DNA of 64,000 nt from Pseudonocardia abyssalis (GTDB lineage: Bacteria; Actinomycetota; Actinomycetes; Mycobacteriales; Pseudonocardiaceae), in contig NZ_JADQDK010000001.1 in assembly GCF_019263705.2 (NCBI RefSeq), forward strand, positions 2,666,001 to 2,730,000, read 5' to 3'. Shown here in pieces: positions 40,411 to 49,328 of this stretch (position 1 is the first letter of the stretch; each line of letters begins with the position of its first letter). Position numbers and translations under genes: made by a program. Under the pieces are notes generated by a model. It worked only from the letters and a program-made list of their open reading frames with translations. It was not told where the DNA came from and ran no database searches.

Positions 40411-40920
40411 TCAGGCCGGAACGGTCGCGGCACCCACGCCCACCGGTGCGGCGTCCGGCATCGGGTACTCCCGCTCCGGTGCGACGACGGTGACCGCGCA
40501 CCGGGCGTGCAGCACGCAGTGCAGCCCGACCGACCCCAGCACCGCGCTGGCCACCGCACCGCGCCCCCTGTGCCCGAGGACCAGCAGGTCGGCGTCGCGC
40601 GACTCGGCCAGCAGCACGTCGGACGGTGCGCCGACGACGGCGGCCACCGACACCGGCACCCGCGTCAGCTGCGTGCCGTGGGCTGCGACGACCTCGTCCA
40701 CCATCCGCTGCGCCTCGGCCTGCACCTGTGCGACGACCTCGACCGACGGCGGCACCACGCCCATCCCGTAGGTCGCCACCCAGTACTCCGGCAGCGGCAC
40801 CACGGCCACCACGCGCAGCCGGGAGCCGCGACGGGCCGCGTCGTGCAGGGCGTGCTCCAGCACCGGCCGGGACGCGCGGGTCCCGTCGACGCCGACCACC
40901 ACGGTGCCGATCTCGTCCAT
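40411..40920 (-). CDS. Universal stress protein, single domain
   Basis: A 169-residue USP starting at ATG 40920 (TVVVGVDGTRASRPVLEHAL); ATP motif LVLGHRGRGAVASAVLGSVG with CVLHARCAVTVVAPE. Close paralogue of 31816-32283, as their shared middle and C-terminal patterns show. An ATG ten codons upstream (40950) is possible but lacks support. A DosR-like box is centred about 65 bp upstream. Confidence 0.92.
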   Translation of the reverse strand: MDEIGTVVVGVDGTRASRPVLEHALHDAARRGSRLRVVAVVPLPEYWVATYGMGVVPPSVEVVAQVQAEAQRMVDEVVAAHGTQLTRVPVSVAAVVGAPSDVLLAESRDADLLVLGHRGRGAVASAVLGSVGLHCVLHARCAVTVVAPEREYPMPDAAPVGVGAATVPA

Positions 40921-40978
40921 GTCCGTCTCCCGTCTCGGTCGTCGCCCCACCGTGCGCCGGCCGGGGTGGGCTCGGACA

Positions 40979-40992
40979 GGGGCGAAGGTCCC
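40979..40992 (-). promoter_or_regulatory. DevR/DosR-like box before USP
   Basis: Minus strand GGGACCTTCGCCCC, 13 of 14 matches, 59 bp before the start codon: nearly the same distance as the DoxX box. Confidence 0.65.
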
Positions 40993-41018
40993 GGAGACGG
41001 CCGGTCACGGCGACGTCC

Positions 41019-41903
41019 TCAGGCCACGACCGCGGACGGACGGACGACGGCCACCGGGCACGGTGCGTGGTGCAGCAGGGCCTGGCTGACCGAGCCCAGC
41101 ACGAGACCCGCGAAGGTCCCCCGCCCCCGGGATCCGACGACGACGAGCTGGGCCCCGGCGGCCTGTTCCAGCAGCGCGTGGGCGGGGCGGTCCCGCGCCA
41201 GCACCGGGTGCACGGCGACGTCGGGGAACCTCGCCGACCACACGTCGAGCCACTCGGCCAGGTTCTCCTCCTGGAAACCCTCCGGCGGCGAGGTGACCCG
41301 ATCCGCGACGGTGACGTGCCACGCGTGCACCGCGATCAGCGGTACCCGTCGCGCGGACGCCGCCTCGAAGGCGAACGCGAGTGCCGCGGCACCCTCCGGC
41401 GATCCGTCCACCCCCACCACCACGGGGCCCTCGGTCGGTACCGGCCCGCCGTCCGCGGATCCCCGCACCACCACGACGGGGCACTGCGCGTGGGCGGCCA
41501 GCGCCACGGCCACCGAACCGACCAGCAGCGCGGTGAGGCCCCCCACGCCCCGGTCGCCGAGCACGACCAGCGGTGCGCGCCCGGACTCGGCGACGAGGCT
41601 CGGGACCGGTTCGCCGGTCAGCACCTCGGTGCCGACGTCGGTGCCCGGCGCCACCTGCCGCGCGATCGCCGCCGCCGCGGCGACGGCGTCGGCGGCCTCC
41701 TCGCACAGGGCCTCGCGGTAGACCACACCGACCCGGGGGTCGCCGGGCCGCGTCGGCGGCATCGTGCCGACGGCGTCGACCAGCCGCAGCCCGGTGTGCC
41801 GGTACCGCGACTCGCATGCGGCCCACCGCACGGCGTCGAGGGCCGGCTGCGACCCGTCGACGCCCACCACGATCGGCGCCGGGGCACTGCGCACCCTCAC
41901 CAT
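41019..41903 (-). CDS. Universal stress protein, tandem domains
   Basis: A 294-residue protein with two USP domains: PIVVGVDGSQPALDAVRWAA and LVVLGDRGVGGLTALLVGSV in the first, PVVVGVDGSPEGAAALAFAF and LVVVGSRGRGTFAGLVLGSV in the second, ending LLHHAPCPVAVVRPSAVVA. Paralogue of 34774-35640. ATG 41903 is chosen; the frame is open to 41957. Divergent from ppdK, with a 204-bp shared region. Confidence 0.92.
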   Translation of the reverse strand: MVRVRSAPAPIVVGVDGSQPALDAVRWAACESRYRHTGLRLVDAVGTMPPTRPGDPRVGVVYREALCEEAADAVAAAAAIARQVAPGTDVGTEVLTGEPVPSLVAESGRAPLVVLGDRGVGGLTALLVGSVAVALAAHAQCPVVVVRGSADGGPVPTEGPVVVGVDGSPEGAAALAFAFEAASARRVPLIAVHAWHVTVADRVTSPPEGFQEENLAEWLDVWSARFPDVAVHPVLARDRPAHALLEQAAGAQLVVVGSRGRGTFAGLVLGSVSQALLHHAPCPVAVVRPSAVVA

Positions 41904-42028
41904 GAGTCCTCCTGTGTCCTGTGTCGCCTCGCGCACCGGGGTCCGGTGCCGCCCCACCGTGCGCCCGTCGTCGGCGCACCGGCAGCAGCCGTGGTCCCGC
42001 CGTGACCGGGCCCCTGCCCGGGTCGGGC

Positions 42029-42042
42029 GGGTCCTCCGGCCC
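42029..42042 (+). promoter_or_regulatory. DevR/DosR-like box before ppdK
   Basis: GGGTCCTCCGGCCC, 12 of 14 matches, 66 bp before the ppdK start. Confidence 0.55.
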
Positions 42043-42107
42043 TGCCCCGCGCCGGTACGGACGGGTCAGCATCAGGTCCTGTCCCGCGCCCAGCACCGGA
42101 GGTCGGC

Positions 42108-44789
42108 ATGCCGAAGTACGTGTACGCGTTCGCCGAGGGCCACAAGGACCTCAAGGACCTGCTGGGCGGGAAGGGCGCGAACCTCGCGGAGATGACCAAC
42201 ATGGGTCTCGCGGTGCCGCCCGGGTTCACGATCACCACCGCGGCCTGCCGGGCGTTCCTGGCGACCGGGATACAGCCGCCGGAGCTGGACGACCAGGTGG
42301 ACCGGCACCTCGACGCGCTGCAGACGGCGGCGGGCCGCCGTCTCGGCGACCCGGACGACCCGCTGCTGGTGTCCGTCCGCTCCGGGGCGGTGTTCTCGAT
42401 GCCCGGGATGATGGAGACCGTCCTCGACGTCGGGCTCAACGACTCCTCGGTGCTCGGGCTCGCCCGCGCCGCCGGGGACGACCGCTTCGCCTGGGACTCC
42501 TACCGGCGTCTGGTCCAGATGTTCGGCACCACCGTGCTCGGGATCGACGGGGCCCACTTCGACGCCGTGTTCGACGCGGCCAAGCTCGCCCGGGGCACCG
42601 CCGACGACCTCGGCCTGGACGCCGACGACCTGCGGGGGGTCGTCGGGGCCTACCAGGCGGTGGTGCGGGAGCGGTCCGGCCGGGAGTTCCCGCAGGATCC
42701 CCGCGAGCAGCTGGATCTGACCGTCCGCGCCGTGTTCGGGTCCTGGAACGCTCCGCGGGCGATCACCTACCGCCGCCGGGAACGCATCCCCGCCGACCTG
42801 GGTACCGCGGTGACCGTCCAGGCGATGGTGTTCGGCAACCTCGGGCCCGACTCCGGCTCCGGAGTGGCGTTCACCCGGGACCCGGCCACCGGCGAGCCGG
42901 GCGTGTACGGCGACTACCTCGCCCACGCCCAGGGCGAGGACGTCGTCGCCGGCATCCGCAACACGCTCCCGCTGAGCGAGCTGGAACGCCTCGACCCGGT
43001 GTCGCACCGCGACCTGCTGGCGAACATGGCCACCCTGGAACGGCACTACCGCGACCTGTGCGACATCGAGTTCACCATCGAGCGCGGCCGCCTGTGGATG
43101 CTGCAGACCCGGGTCGGCAAGCGCACGGCGGGCGCCGCGTTCGTCATCGCCTGCCAGCTCGTCGACGACGGCCTGATCGACGCCGACGAGGCGCTGCGCC
43201 GGGTCACCGGGGCCCAGCTCGTCCGGTTGATGTTCCCCCGCTTCGCCCCCGACGCGGCGACGACCGTGCTGGCGGTCGGGATGAACGCCTCCCCCGGCGC
43301 GGCCACCGGCGCGGCGGTGTTCGACAGCCCGACCGCGGTGGCCCGGGCAGCCGCGGGCGAGGACGTCATCCTCGTGCGCCGCGAGACGAATCCCGACGAC
43401 CTGGCGGGAATGATCGCCGCGAAGGGCGTGCTGACCGGCCGCGGTGGCCGCACCAGCCACGCGGCCGTCGTCGCGCGCGGGATGGGCCGGACCTGCGTGT
43501 GCGGCGCCGAGGACCTGGACGTCGACGTCGACGCGCGGAAGATCGTCGGGCCCGGTGGGGTCATGGTGGCCGAGGGCGACCTCCTGTCGATCGACGGCAG
43601 CACCGGCGAGGTGTTCCTGGGCGCGGTGCCGGTCGTGGCCTCCCCGGTGATGGAGTACTTCGAGGGCTCGCTCGATCCCGCGTCGCCGGAGGCCGGGGAG
43701 CTGGTCCGGGCGGTGCACCGGCTCATGGAGCACGCCGACACGACCCGTCGCCTCGCCGTGTACGCGAACGCCGACACCGGGGCGGACGCGGCCCGCGCCC
43801 GGCGGTTCGGGGCCGACGGCATCGGGCTGTGCCGTACCGAGCACATGTTCCTGGGCGACCGCCGCGAGCAAGTCGAGCGCCTGGTGCTGGCCGACACCGA
43901 CGCCGAGCGCGACGCCGCGCTGGCCGAGCTGCTGCCGCTGCAGCGCGCCGACTTCATCGAGGTGTTCACCGCGATGCAGGGCCTGCCGGTCACCATCCGG
44001 CTGCTCGACCCGCCGCTGCACGAGTTCCTGCCCGACCTGACCGAGCTCTCGGTGCGGGTCGCCCTGGCCGAGGAACGCGGCCGGGTGGACGCCGCGGACG
44101 TGCGCCTGCTCGCCGCGGTGCGGCGGCTGCACGAGGAGAACCCCATGTTCGGGCTGCGCGGGGTGCGCCTCGGGATCGTCGTGCCCGGGCTGTTCGGCAT
44201 GCAGGTCCGAGCGATCGCCCAGGCCGCCGCGACCCTGCGACGCAACGGCGTCGAGGTCCGTCCGGAGATCATGGTCCCGCTGGTCGGGGCGGTGCAGGAG
44301 CTGCAGGCGGTGGCCGAGGAGACCTCGGCGGTCCTCGCCGACGAGGCGGAACGGCACGGCGTCGAGCTCGACGCCGCGATCGGCACGATGATCGAGCTGC
44401 CCCGAGCCGCGCTCACGGCGGGCCAGATCGCCGAGTCCGCCGAGTTCTTCTCCTTCGGCACCAACGACCTCACCCAGACGACGTGGGGCTTCTCCCGCGA
44501 CGACGTCGAGGGGGCGTTCTTCTCCCGCTACCTGGAGCGCGGCATCTTCGGGACCTCGCCGTTCGAGACCCTCGACATCGACGGCGTGGGCCGGTTGATC
44601 CGGATCGCCGCCCGGGAGGGCCGGGCGACCCGCCCGGACATCCGGCTCGGCGTCTGCGGGGAGCACGGCGGTGACCCCGACTCCATCCACTTCTTCCACC
44701 ACGAGGGCCTGGACTACGTGTCCTGCTCGCCGTTCCGGGTGCCCGTCGCCCGCCTGGAGTCCGCCCGTGCCGCCCTCGACCTCCCCTAG
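42108..44789 (+). CDS. ppdK: Pyruvate phosphate dikinase
   Basis: An 893-residue full-length PPDK. N-terminal ATP-grasp domain opens with YVYAFAEGHKDLKDLLGGKG and has VRSGAVFSMPGMMETVLDVG; the swivelling phosphohistidine is in GGRTSHAAVVARGMGRTCV near 450; the PEP barrel has RLLDPPLHEFLPD, GLCRTEHMF and the catalytic Cys in GVCGEHGGDPDSI near 850. It interconverts pyruvate, ATP and Pi with PEP, AMP and PPi, allowing gluconeogenesis or PPi-linked energy saving. It is part of DosR-type regulons in some actinobacteria (Pi/PPi economy under hypoxia). Confidence 0.96.
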   Translation: MPKYVYAFAEGHKDLKDLLGGKGANLAEMTNMGLAVPPGFTITTAACRAFLATGIQPPELDDQVDRHLDALQTAAGRRLGDPDDPLLVSVRSGAVFSMPGMMETVLDVGLNDSSVLGLARAAGDDRFAWDSYRRLVQMFGTTVLGIDGAHFDAVFDAAKLARGTADDLGLDADDLRGVVGAYQAVVRERSGREFPQDPREQLDLTVRAVFGSWNAPRAITYRRRERIPADLGTAVTVQAMVFGNLGPDSGSGVAFTRDPATGEPGVYGDYLAHAQGEDVVAGIRNTLPLSELERLDPVSHRDLLANMATLERHYRDLCDIEFTIERGRLWMLQTRVGKRTAGAAFVIACQLVDDGLIDADEALRRVTGAQLVRLMFPRFAPDAATTVLAVGMNASPGAATGAAVFDSPTAVARAAAGEDVILVRRETNPDDLAGMIAAKGVLTGRGGRTSHAAVVARGMGRTCVCGAEDLDVDVDARKIVGPGGVMVAEGDLLSIDGSTGEVFLGAVPVVASPVMEYFEGSLDPASPEAGELVRAVHRLMEHADTTRRLAVYANADTGADAARARRFGADGIGLCRTEHMFLGDRREQVERLVLADTDAERDAALAELLPLQRADFIEVFTAMQGLPVTIRLLDPPLHEFLPDLTELSVRVALAEERGRVDAADVRLLAAVRRLHEENPMFGLRGVRLGIVVPGLFGMQVRAIAQAAATLRRNGVEVRPEIMVPLVGAVQELQAVAEETSAVLADEAERHGVELDAAIGTMIELPRAALTAGQIAESAEFFSFGTNDLTQTTWGFSRDDVEGAFFSRYLERGIFGTSPFETLDIDGVGRLIRIAAREGRATRPDIRLGVCGEHGGDPDSIHFFHHEGLDYVSCSPFRVPVARLESARAALDLP

Positions 44790-44838
44790 CCCGGGGTCCG
44801 TCGCACCCGGCCTGCCGACGGCGCAGAAGGAGATGCCG

Positions 44839-45063
44839 ATGAACCGGACAGCCACCACGCGGCCCGACACGGATGTCGGGGCACCGTGCTCGGAGCCCGC
44901 CGCTGAACCGGTGTCCCACGTGTCGCCGGGGTCCGAGGAGCTGCTCCACCCGAACCTCATCGCATGGATGGTCACGCAGTTCGTCGACCTCGCGACGGCC
45001 TACTCCTGCCGGGCAACGCAGTGGGAGCCGAACCACGACGGCGATACAGGGAGGGCGAGATGA
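44839..45063 (+). CDS. Small unrecognised protein
   Basis: A 74-residue ORF after ppdK with AGAAGGAG before ATG 44839 (another ATG at 44833). The C-terminal half contains EELLHPNLIAWMVTQFVDLA then TAYSCRATQWEPNHDGDT. No family known to me. Its stop overlaps the next ATG (ATGA), which supports translation. Confidence 0.55.
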   Translation: MNRTATTRPDTDVGAPCSEPAAEPVSHVSPGSEELLHPNLIAWMVTQFVDLATAYSCRATQWEPNHDGDTGRAR

Positions 45064-45278
45064 GGACACGGCGCTGGACGGACCTCAGTGACCGGCAGCG
45101 GACGGCGGTGCTGGTGGCGGCGTCGGTGCAGCTTTCGCTGGCCGCCACGGCGTGGGCCGACCTCGCCACCCGCCCGGCAGCGCTCGTCCACGGGCGCAAG
45201 GGCGTGTGGGCGGCCGTGATCGGGGTCAACTTCGTCGGCCCGATCGCGTACTTCGTGTGGGGGCACCGGGGTTCCTAG
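45060..45278 (+). CDS. PLDc_N-like small two-helix membrane protein
   Basis: A 72-residue protein: LVAASVQLSLAATAWADLAT helix, basic loop PAALVHGRKGVW, second helix AAVIGVNFVGPIAYFVWGHR. This matches the phospholipase D-nuclease N-terminal (PLDc_N) type, small membrane proteins common in actinobacterial stress clusters. Coupled to the preceding ORF. Confidence 0.75.
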   Translation: MRTRRWTDLSDRQRTAVLVAASVQLSLAATAWADLATRPAALVHGRKGVWAAVIGVNFVGPIAYFVWGHRGS

Positions 45279-45292
45279 GGCCAGGGCCGTCC

Positions 45293-45306
45293 GGATCCTT
45301 CGGCCG
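45293..45306 (+). promoter_or_regulatory. DevR/DosR-like box before a lost gene
   Basis: GGATCCTTCGGCCG, 11 of 14 matches, 61 bp before the ATG at 45367. Confidence 0.45.
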
Positions 45307-45366
45307 CTGCGTGGGTCCGCGCCCGTGGCCCACGCTGGGGACTCCCGCAACCGGAGGAGGTCGTCC

Positions 45367-45811
45367 ATGAGTGCCACCGACCCGTCCGCGACCGTCACCG
45401 GACCGCACCACGGCGCCGGCGGTGCCGCCGATCAGGTCCACGCAGCCGGCTCTGCCAGGTCGGCCGGGACGTCCTCGACGCACACCCTCGCCGTACGCGC
45501 CGCAGCGATCAGCGTGGCCGTGGCGGCCCCGGTCCGGTCGCGGTGGCCGAGCAGGGCGCCGCCCTCCCGAGTATCGAGTCCAGGTGGCGCAGGTCCGGGA
45601 CAGGTCACCGACGCATTCCCCGCGGTGGGTGTAGCACGTCGCTGCACAGTCCGGGGCCAAGCCGCCGCGCCCTCGGGAGCACGGACCTTCGGCACCTTCG
45701 GCATTGGTGGGCGGTACGGCCCCGGCGCCCGCTCCGACGGGGTTGTGGCGTCGGGCTCCCACCGGCGCCGCCGGGCCGGCGTGGGCGTTCCCGTACCGGG
45801 CAACCGGCTGT
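45367..45811 (+). pseudogene. Start of a lost gene (RBS and first codons only)
   Basis: ATG 45367 follows an excellent GGAGGAGG at proper distance and a DosR-like box 61 bp upstream, yet the peptide (MSATDPSATVTGPHHGAGGA) turns into low-complexity residues without a domain and runs into the convergent HPF gene. Probably only promoter, leader and first codons survive. The opposite strand shows RTGAATATLIAAARTARVCV, unrecognised. Confidence 0.45.
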
Positions 45812-46564
45812 TCACCTGCGGGCGGGATCGATCAGCCCGTAGTCGCCGTCGTCGCGGTGGTAGAGCACGTTCGCACGCCCGTGGTCGCCGTCGAGGTAGA
45901 ACACGAACGGCAGGCCGGTGACCCGCAGCCGCTCCACGGCCTCCGCGGTGTCCAGCAGCGGTGCGGGCTGCGCGCTCACGGTGACCGCGATGTCGTGGGA
46001 CCCGACCGGGTCGGGACCACCACCGGCCCGGGACAGCCGCAGACCCGTCGGTCCGTCCCGGTAGACCACGGCGTCCTGCCCGGTCGACGCCTCGACGAAC
46101 AGGTGGAAGTCCAGACCCAGGTCCTCCATCTCGGCCACGGCCCCGTCCACCGACAACGGTGCGGGACTGCTCGTCGCGTGCCGGACGATCTCCGGCTCGG
46201 ACGGACCCGGGCCGGCGTCCTCGTCGGCGCGCACCCGCCGCGGGCGCCGGTCACGAGACAGCCGCGCCAGGCGGTGCTCCAGGCGCTCCACCAGGAGATC
46301 CACCGCCGCACGCGGGGTCGCGGCCGCGGCGTGGACCAGCAACGGCCGACCGTCGAGATCGACGTTCGCGTGCGCCGTGACCGGCTCCACCCGGGCCGGG
46401 TCGCCGTGCTTCAGCACCCTCACGTGCACCCGGGGTACCGGACGGCGGGTGCGGGTGAGCGCGTCTGCCACCTCGCCCCGTGCGTACGCCGCGAGGTCGT
46501 CCGCGATGGACCCTCGCACCTCGACCACGATCTCGGACACCGTCGGCTCGTCGACTCGATTCAC
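45812..46564 (-). CDS. Long HPF/RafH-type ribosome hibernation factor
   Basis: With GTG 46564 the protein has 250 residues. The N-terminal half has the HPF/YfiA-like fold pattern (IVVEVRGSIADDLAAYARGE ... VPRVHVRVLKHGDPARVEPV), and the C-terminus has two copies of the dimerisation/ribosome-binding module (LGLDFHLFVEASTGQDAVVY with RDG, and GLPFVFYLDGDHGRANVLYH with RDDGDYGLIDP). This is the architecture of the mycobacterial DosR-controlled RafH (Rv0079), which stabilises 70S ribosomes in hypoxia. Start is uncertain: the frame is open to 46741. Confidence 0.82.
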   Translation of the reverse strand: MNRVDEPTVSEIVVEVRGSIADDLAAYARGEVADALTRTRRPVPRVHVRVLKHGDPARVEPVTAHANVDLDGRPLLVHAAAATPRAAVDLLVERLEHRLARLSRDRRPRRVRADEDAGPGPSEPEIVRHATSSPAPLSVDGAVAEMEDLGLDFHLFVEASTGQDAVVYRDGPTGLRLSRAGGGPDPVGSHDIAVTVSAQPAPLLDTAEAVERLRVTGLPFVFYLDGDHGRANVLYHRDDGDYGLIDPARR

Positions 46565-46994
46565 GCCTGCGACGCTGTCAGCCACGACCCGCTTCCGGCA
46601 GGGCCCTCCTACCCGCTCGACCCGTACGAAGTGCCCACCCGGACCCGTTGCCGGGCGAGGCGGGCCCGCAGCGAGCCGCCGGAGGTCGCGACCACCCGGG
46701 CCGTGATCAGCGACCACCCGGGCCGTGATCAGCGACCACATCGTCGCCCCGCGGCTGTTCGCGCAGATCGTGCTCCGGGCCGGCTGGGCCCGGCCCGGAT
46801 CCCCAGGCCTGGCGCCCGCGTCCGAACGCCGGCCCCCGCAGCGGCACCGCGGCGACGCCCCCGCGTCCTCGACGGCGCTGCCGTCGCGAACGACACGTTT
46901 CAGGTCGCTGACGCAACGCGCCGACCACCGCCGCCGATGAACTCTTCGTCGGTGGTCGACGAAGGACGTCCAGACGGGGGCCGGAAGGGGTGCA
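46565..46994. other. Intergenic region HPF / GGDEF-EAL
   Basis: A 430-bp divergent spacer without a recognisable gene; contains the 22-bp tandem repeat and must hold both promoters. Confidence 0.4.
46689..46739. repeat. 22-bp tandem repeat (2.3 units)
   Basis: Two exact copies of a 22-bp unit (46689-46710 and 46711-46732, beginning CGACCACCCGGGCC and ending TGATCAG) plus a 7-bp partial. Located in the spacer between the HPF gene and the GGDEF-EAL gene. Confidence 0.9.
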
Positions 46995-48791
46995 GTGGAC
47001 GGGAGATCGGCTCAGGCGTCGTTCGACGACGCCTGCCGGAACGTGGTGGCGCACCTCAAGGAGCAGGTCCCCTTCGCCTGCTGGTCGGTGAGCCGGGTCG
47101 ACGCCGACCACCAGGTGCACCTCCGGCCGGACGACGACACCTACGGGCTGCAGCCCGGCCACGCCCTGCCGTGGAACGAGACGTTCTGCCGGCACATGGT
47201 CTCCGGGCGCACCCCGCGGATCGCGCCGGACGCCATGGCGGTGCCGCAGTACGCCGAGACGGCCGCCGCAGCGGGGATGCGGATCGGCGCCTACGCCGGC
47301 GTGCCGATCCTCGACGCCGACGGTTCGCTGTTCGGCACCCTCTGCGGGTTCGACCCCGAGACCCACGACGACGACCTGCTCCGCCACGGCCCCCTCCTGG
47401 AGCTGATGGCCGGGCTGCTCGGCCGGATCGTGCAGGTGGAGAGGATGCGTGACGAGGCCGTCGACCGTGCGGACGAGCTGCTGTGGGCCTCCCTGCACGA
47501 CCCCGTGACCGGCCTCGTCGGTCGCCGGACCTTCCTCGACATGCTGACCCGCGCTGCGCAGCGGGCCACCGACCCCGAGCCCCGTGCCGCTCTGGTCCTG
47601 CTCCACCTCGACGACCTGGCGGCCGTCAACGAGACCTTCGGCCACGCCACGGGTGACCAGCTGGTCGTGCAGGTCGCAGGGCGGCTCACCGCCACCCTGC
47701 ACCCGTTCGACACCGTGGCCCGCCTCGGCGACGACGAGTTCGCGATCCTGCTGCACGACGGCTCCGAACTCGACACCACCGTGCTGCGCGTCCGCGCCGC
47801 GCTGCCCGCATCCATCGCGGTCGCCGACGCCTCCGTCCCGGTCACGGCGAGCATCGGGGTGACCCCCGTCGACGGCGCGGCCCCCGACGACCTGCTCACC
47901 CGGGCCCGCGCCGCACGGCAGGTCGCCGCAGACCGGGCGGACGACCGGTGGGCGGTCCACGAGCCGGCCAGGACATCCGTCGGAGCCGGTGTCCCGATGC
48001 TGCGCGAACCGCTGCGCGCGGCGATCCGGACCGGGGCACTGCACCCCGCCTACCAGCCCATCGTGGCCCTCGACGACAACCGCGTCGTCGCCTACGAGGC
48101 GCTCGCCCGATGGACGCACGAGGGCACCCCCGTACCGCCCGACGTGTTCGTCCCGCTCGCCACCCGCACCGGGCTGCTCCCCGACCTGACCGACCACATG
48201 ATCCACCGTGCGGCGGGCCAACTGGCCGACTGGTCGGCGACCCTGGGCCACCGCCGGCTCCAGGTCGGGGTCAACGTGCCCCCGCGCCTGCTGCTCGACC
48301 CGGACTTCCCGGACCGCGTCGCCCTCGGCATCCGGCGCCACGACCTCGCACCCGGCCAGCTGGTCCTCGAGATCACCGAGGACGCCCTGCTCGACGACCT
48401 CGACACCGCGTCGGCCATCGCGCGACGGCTCCGTGCGCTGGGCGTCATGTTGTCGCTCGACGACGTCGGCTCCGGGTACGCATCGCTGCTGCACCTGCGC
48501 CACCTCCCGCTGCAGTCCGCCAAGATCGACCGCGTGTTCGTCGACGACATCGACACCGACGACGACGCCCGACGCTTCCTGGGCGCTGTGCTCACCTGCG
48601 GCCGCGACCTGGGGATCCACGTCGTCGTCGAGGGGGTCGAGAGAGTCACGCAGGCCACGGTGCTGCGGTCCCTCGGCGCCGTCTACGCCCAGGGCCACTG
48701 CTTCGGACGGCCGGTCCGACCCGGCGACATCGACGTCCGAACCGAGACCGCCCGTCGTCCATCCGGTCGTGGCAGCGCCACGGGGGGATAG
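46995..48791 (+). CDS. GAF-GGDEF-EAL cyclic-di-GMP protein
   Basis: A 598-residue protein, GTG start after GGAAGGGG. Residues 1-150 are a GAF domain (FACWSVSRVDADHQVHLRPD ... GAYAGVPILDADGSLFGTLC). The GGDEF domain (160-320) has the altered active site ARLGDDEFAIL, i.e. GDDEF for GGDEF, so synthesis is doubtful. The EAL domain (330-580) keeps YEALARW, VNVPPRLLLDP, EITED, LDDVGSGYASLLHLRHL, KIDRVFVDD, VVVEGVE and QGHCFGRPV, so phosphodiesterase activity is likely. It probably lowers c-di-GMP in response to a GAF ligand. Confidence 0.92.
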   Translation: MDGRSAQASFDDACRNVVAHLKEQVPFACWSVSRVDADHQVHLRPDDDTYGLQPGHALPWNETFCRHMVSGRTPRIAPDAMAVPQYAETAAAAGMRIGAYAGVPILDADGSLFGTLCGFDPETHDDDLLRHGPLLELMAGLLGRIVQVERMRDEAVDRADELLWASLHDPVTGLVGRRTFLDMLTRAAQRATDPEPRAALVLLHLDDLAAVNETFGHATGDQLVVQVAGRLTATLHPFDTVARLGDDEFAILLHDGSELDTTVLRVRAALPASIAVADASVPVTASIGVTPVDGAAPDDLLTRARAARQVAADRADDRWAVHEPARTSVGAGVPMLREPLRAAIRTGALHPAYQPIVALDDNRVVAYEALARWTHEGTPVPPDVFVPLATRTGLLPDLTDHMIHRAAGQLADWSATLGHRRLQVGVNVPPRLLLDPDFPDRVALGIRRHDLAPGQLVLEITEDALLDDLDTASAIARRLRALGVMLSLDDVGSGYASLLHLRHLPLQSAKIDRVFVDDIDTDDDARRFLGAVLTCGRDLGIHVVVEGVERVTQATVLRSLGAVYAQGHCFGRPVRPGDIDVRTETARRPSGRGSATGG

Positions 48792-48887
48792 CGACCGTTC
48801 GCGCAGGGCCTTCACCGGATGTCCGCACCGCTCGACCGGAGCCGGACCGCGCTCGGCGGGACGGCCGGGCCGGGCTAGTTTGCCGGG

Positions 48888-49328
48888 ATGAGTGTTCTCG
48901 AAACCGTGGCCGAGCGCGACGGCTGGCGGTGCTGGGTGTGCGACGAACCGGTCGACCCCGACATGTCGGTGAACGACCCGCGAGGACCCAGCGTCGACAG
49001 CCGGACCGCCGACCGGAAGGCCAAGGTCACCGAGCGGCTCGCGCACCGTGGGTGCAACACCCGCAAGGGCGCGGTCACCGTGGTCATCGCCTGGCCGGAC
49101 CACCTGTACGTGGTCGAGCCCGCACCGCTGATCACCGTCGCCGGGAGACTGGAGCGCAAGGGGGGACGCGAGATGGTGGCCCGTTGTCCGACCGAGCGCG
49201 ATGCCCAAGAGGCTGCGGACTGGCTGGTGGACCGGTTCTCCCGGCTGGTTCCGGGGTTGCCGGTGAACGCCGAGATCACGGCGGGTGGCGGCCAGTTCCT
49301 CCTCACCCTGGCCACCGGCCGTCGCTGA
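48888..49328 (+). CDS. HNH-like conserved actinobacterial protein
   Basis: A 146-residue protein: DGWRCWVCDEPVDPDMSVND (CxxC), TERLAHRGCNTRKGA (HNH-type His and Cys), then an unrelated alpha/beta C-terminus (MVARCPTERDAQEAADWLVD ... GGGQFLLTLATGRR). The first half is like an HNH nuclease zinc core in which the second CxxC is reduced to one Cys; catalytic competence is uncertain. A free-standing gene with ATG 48888. Confidence 0.7.
   Translation: MSVLETVAERDGWRCWVCDEPVDPDMSVNDPRGPSVDSRTADRKAKVTERLAHRGCNTRKGAVTVVIAWPDHLYVVEPAPLITVAGRLERKGGREMVARCPTERDAQEAADWLVDRFSRLVPGLPVNAEITAGGGQFLLTLATGRR

Noticed and set aside
42072..44975. 967-residue minus ORF and 917-residue plus ORF over ppdK
   Set aside because: Both lie in other frames of a clear full-length PPDK and lack any domain.
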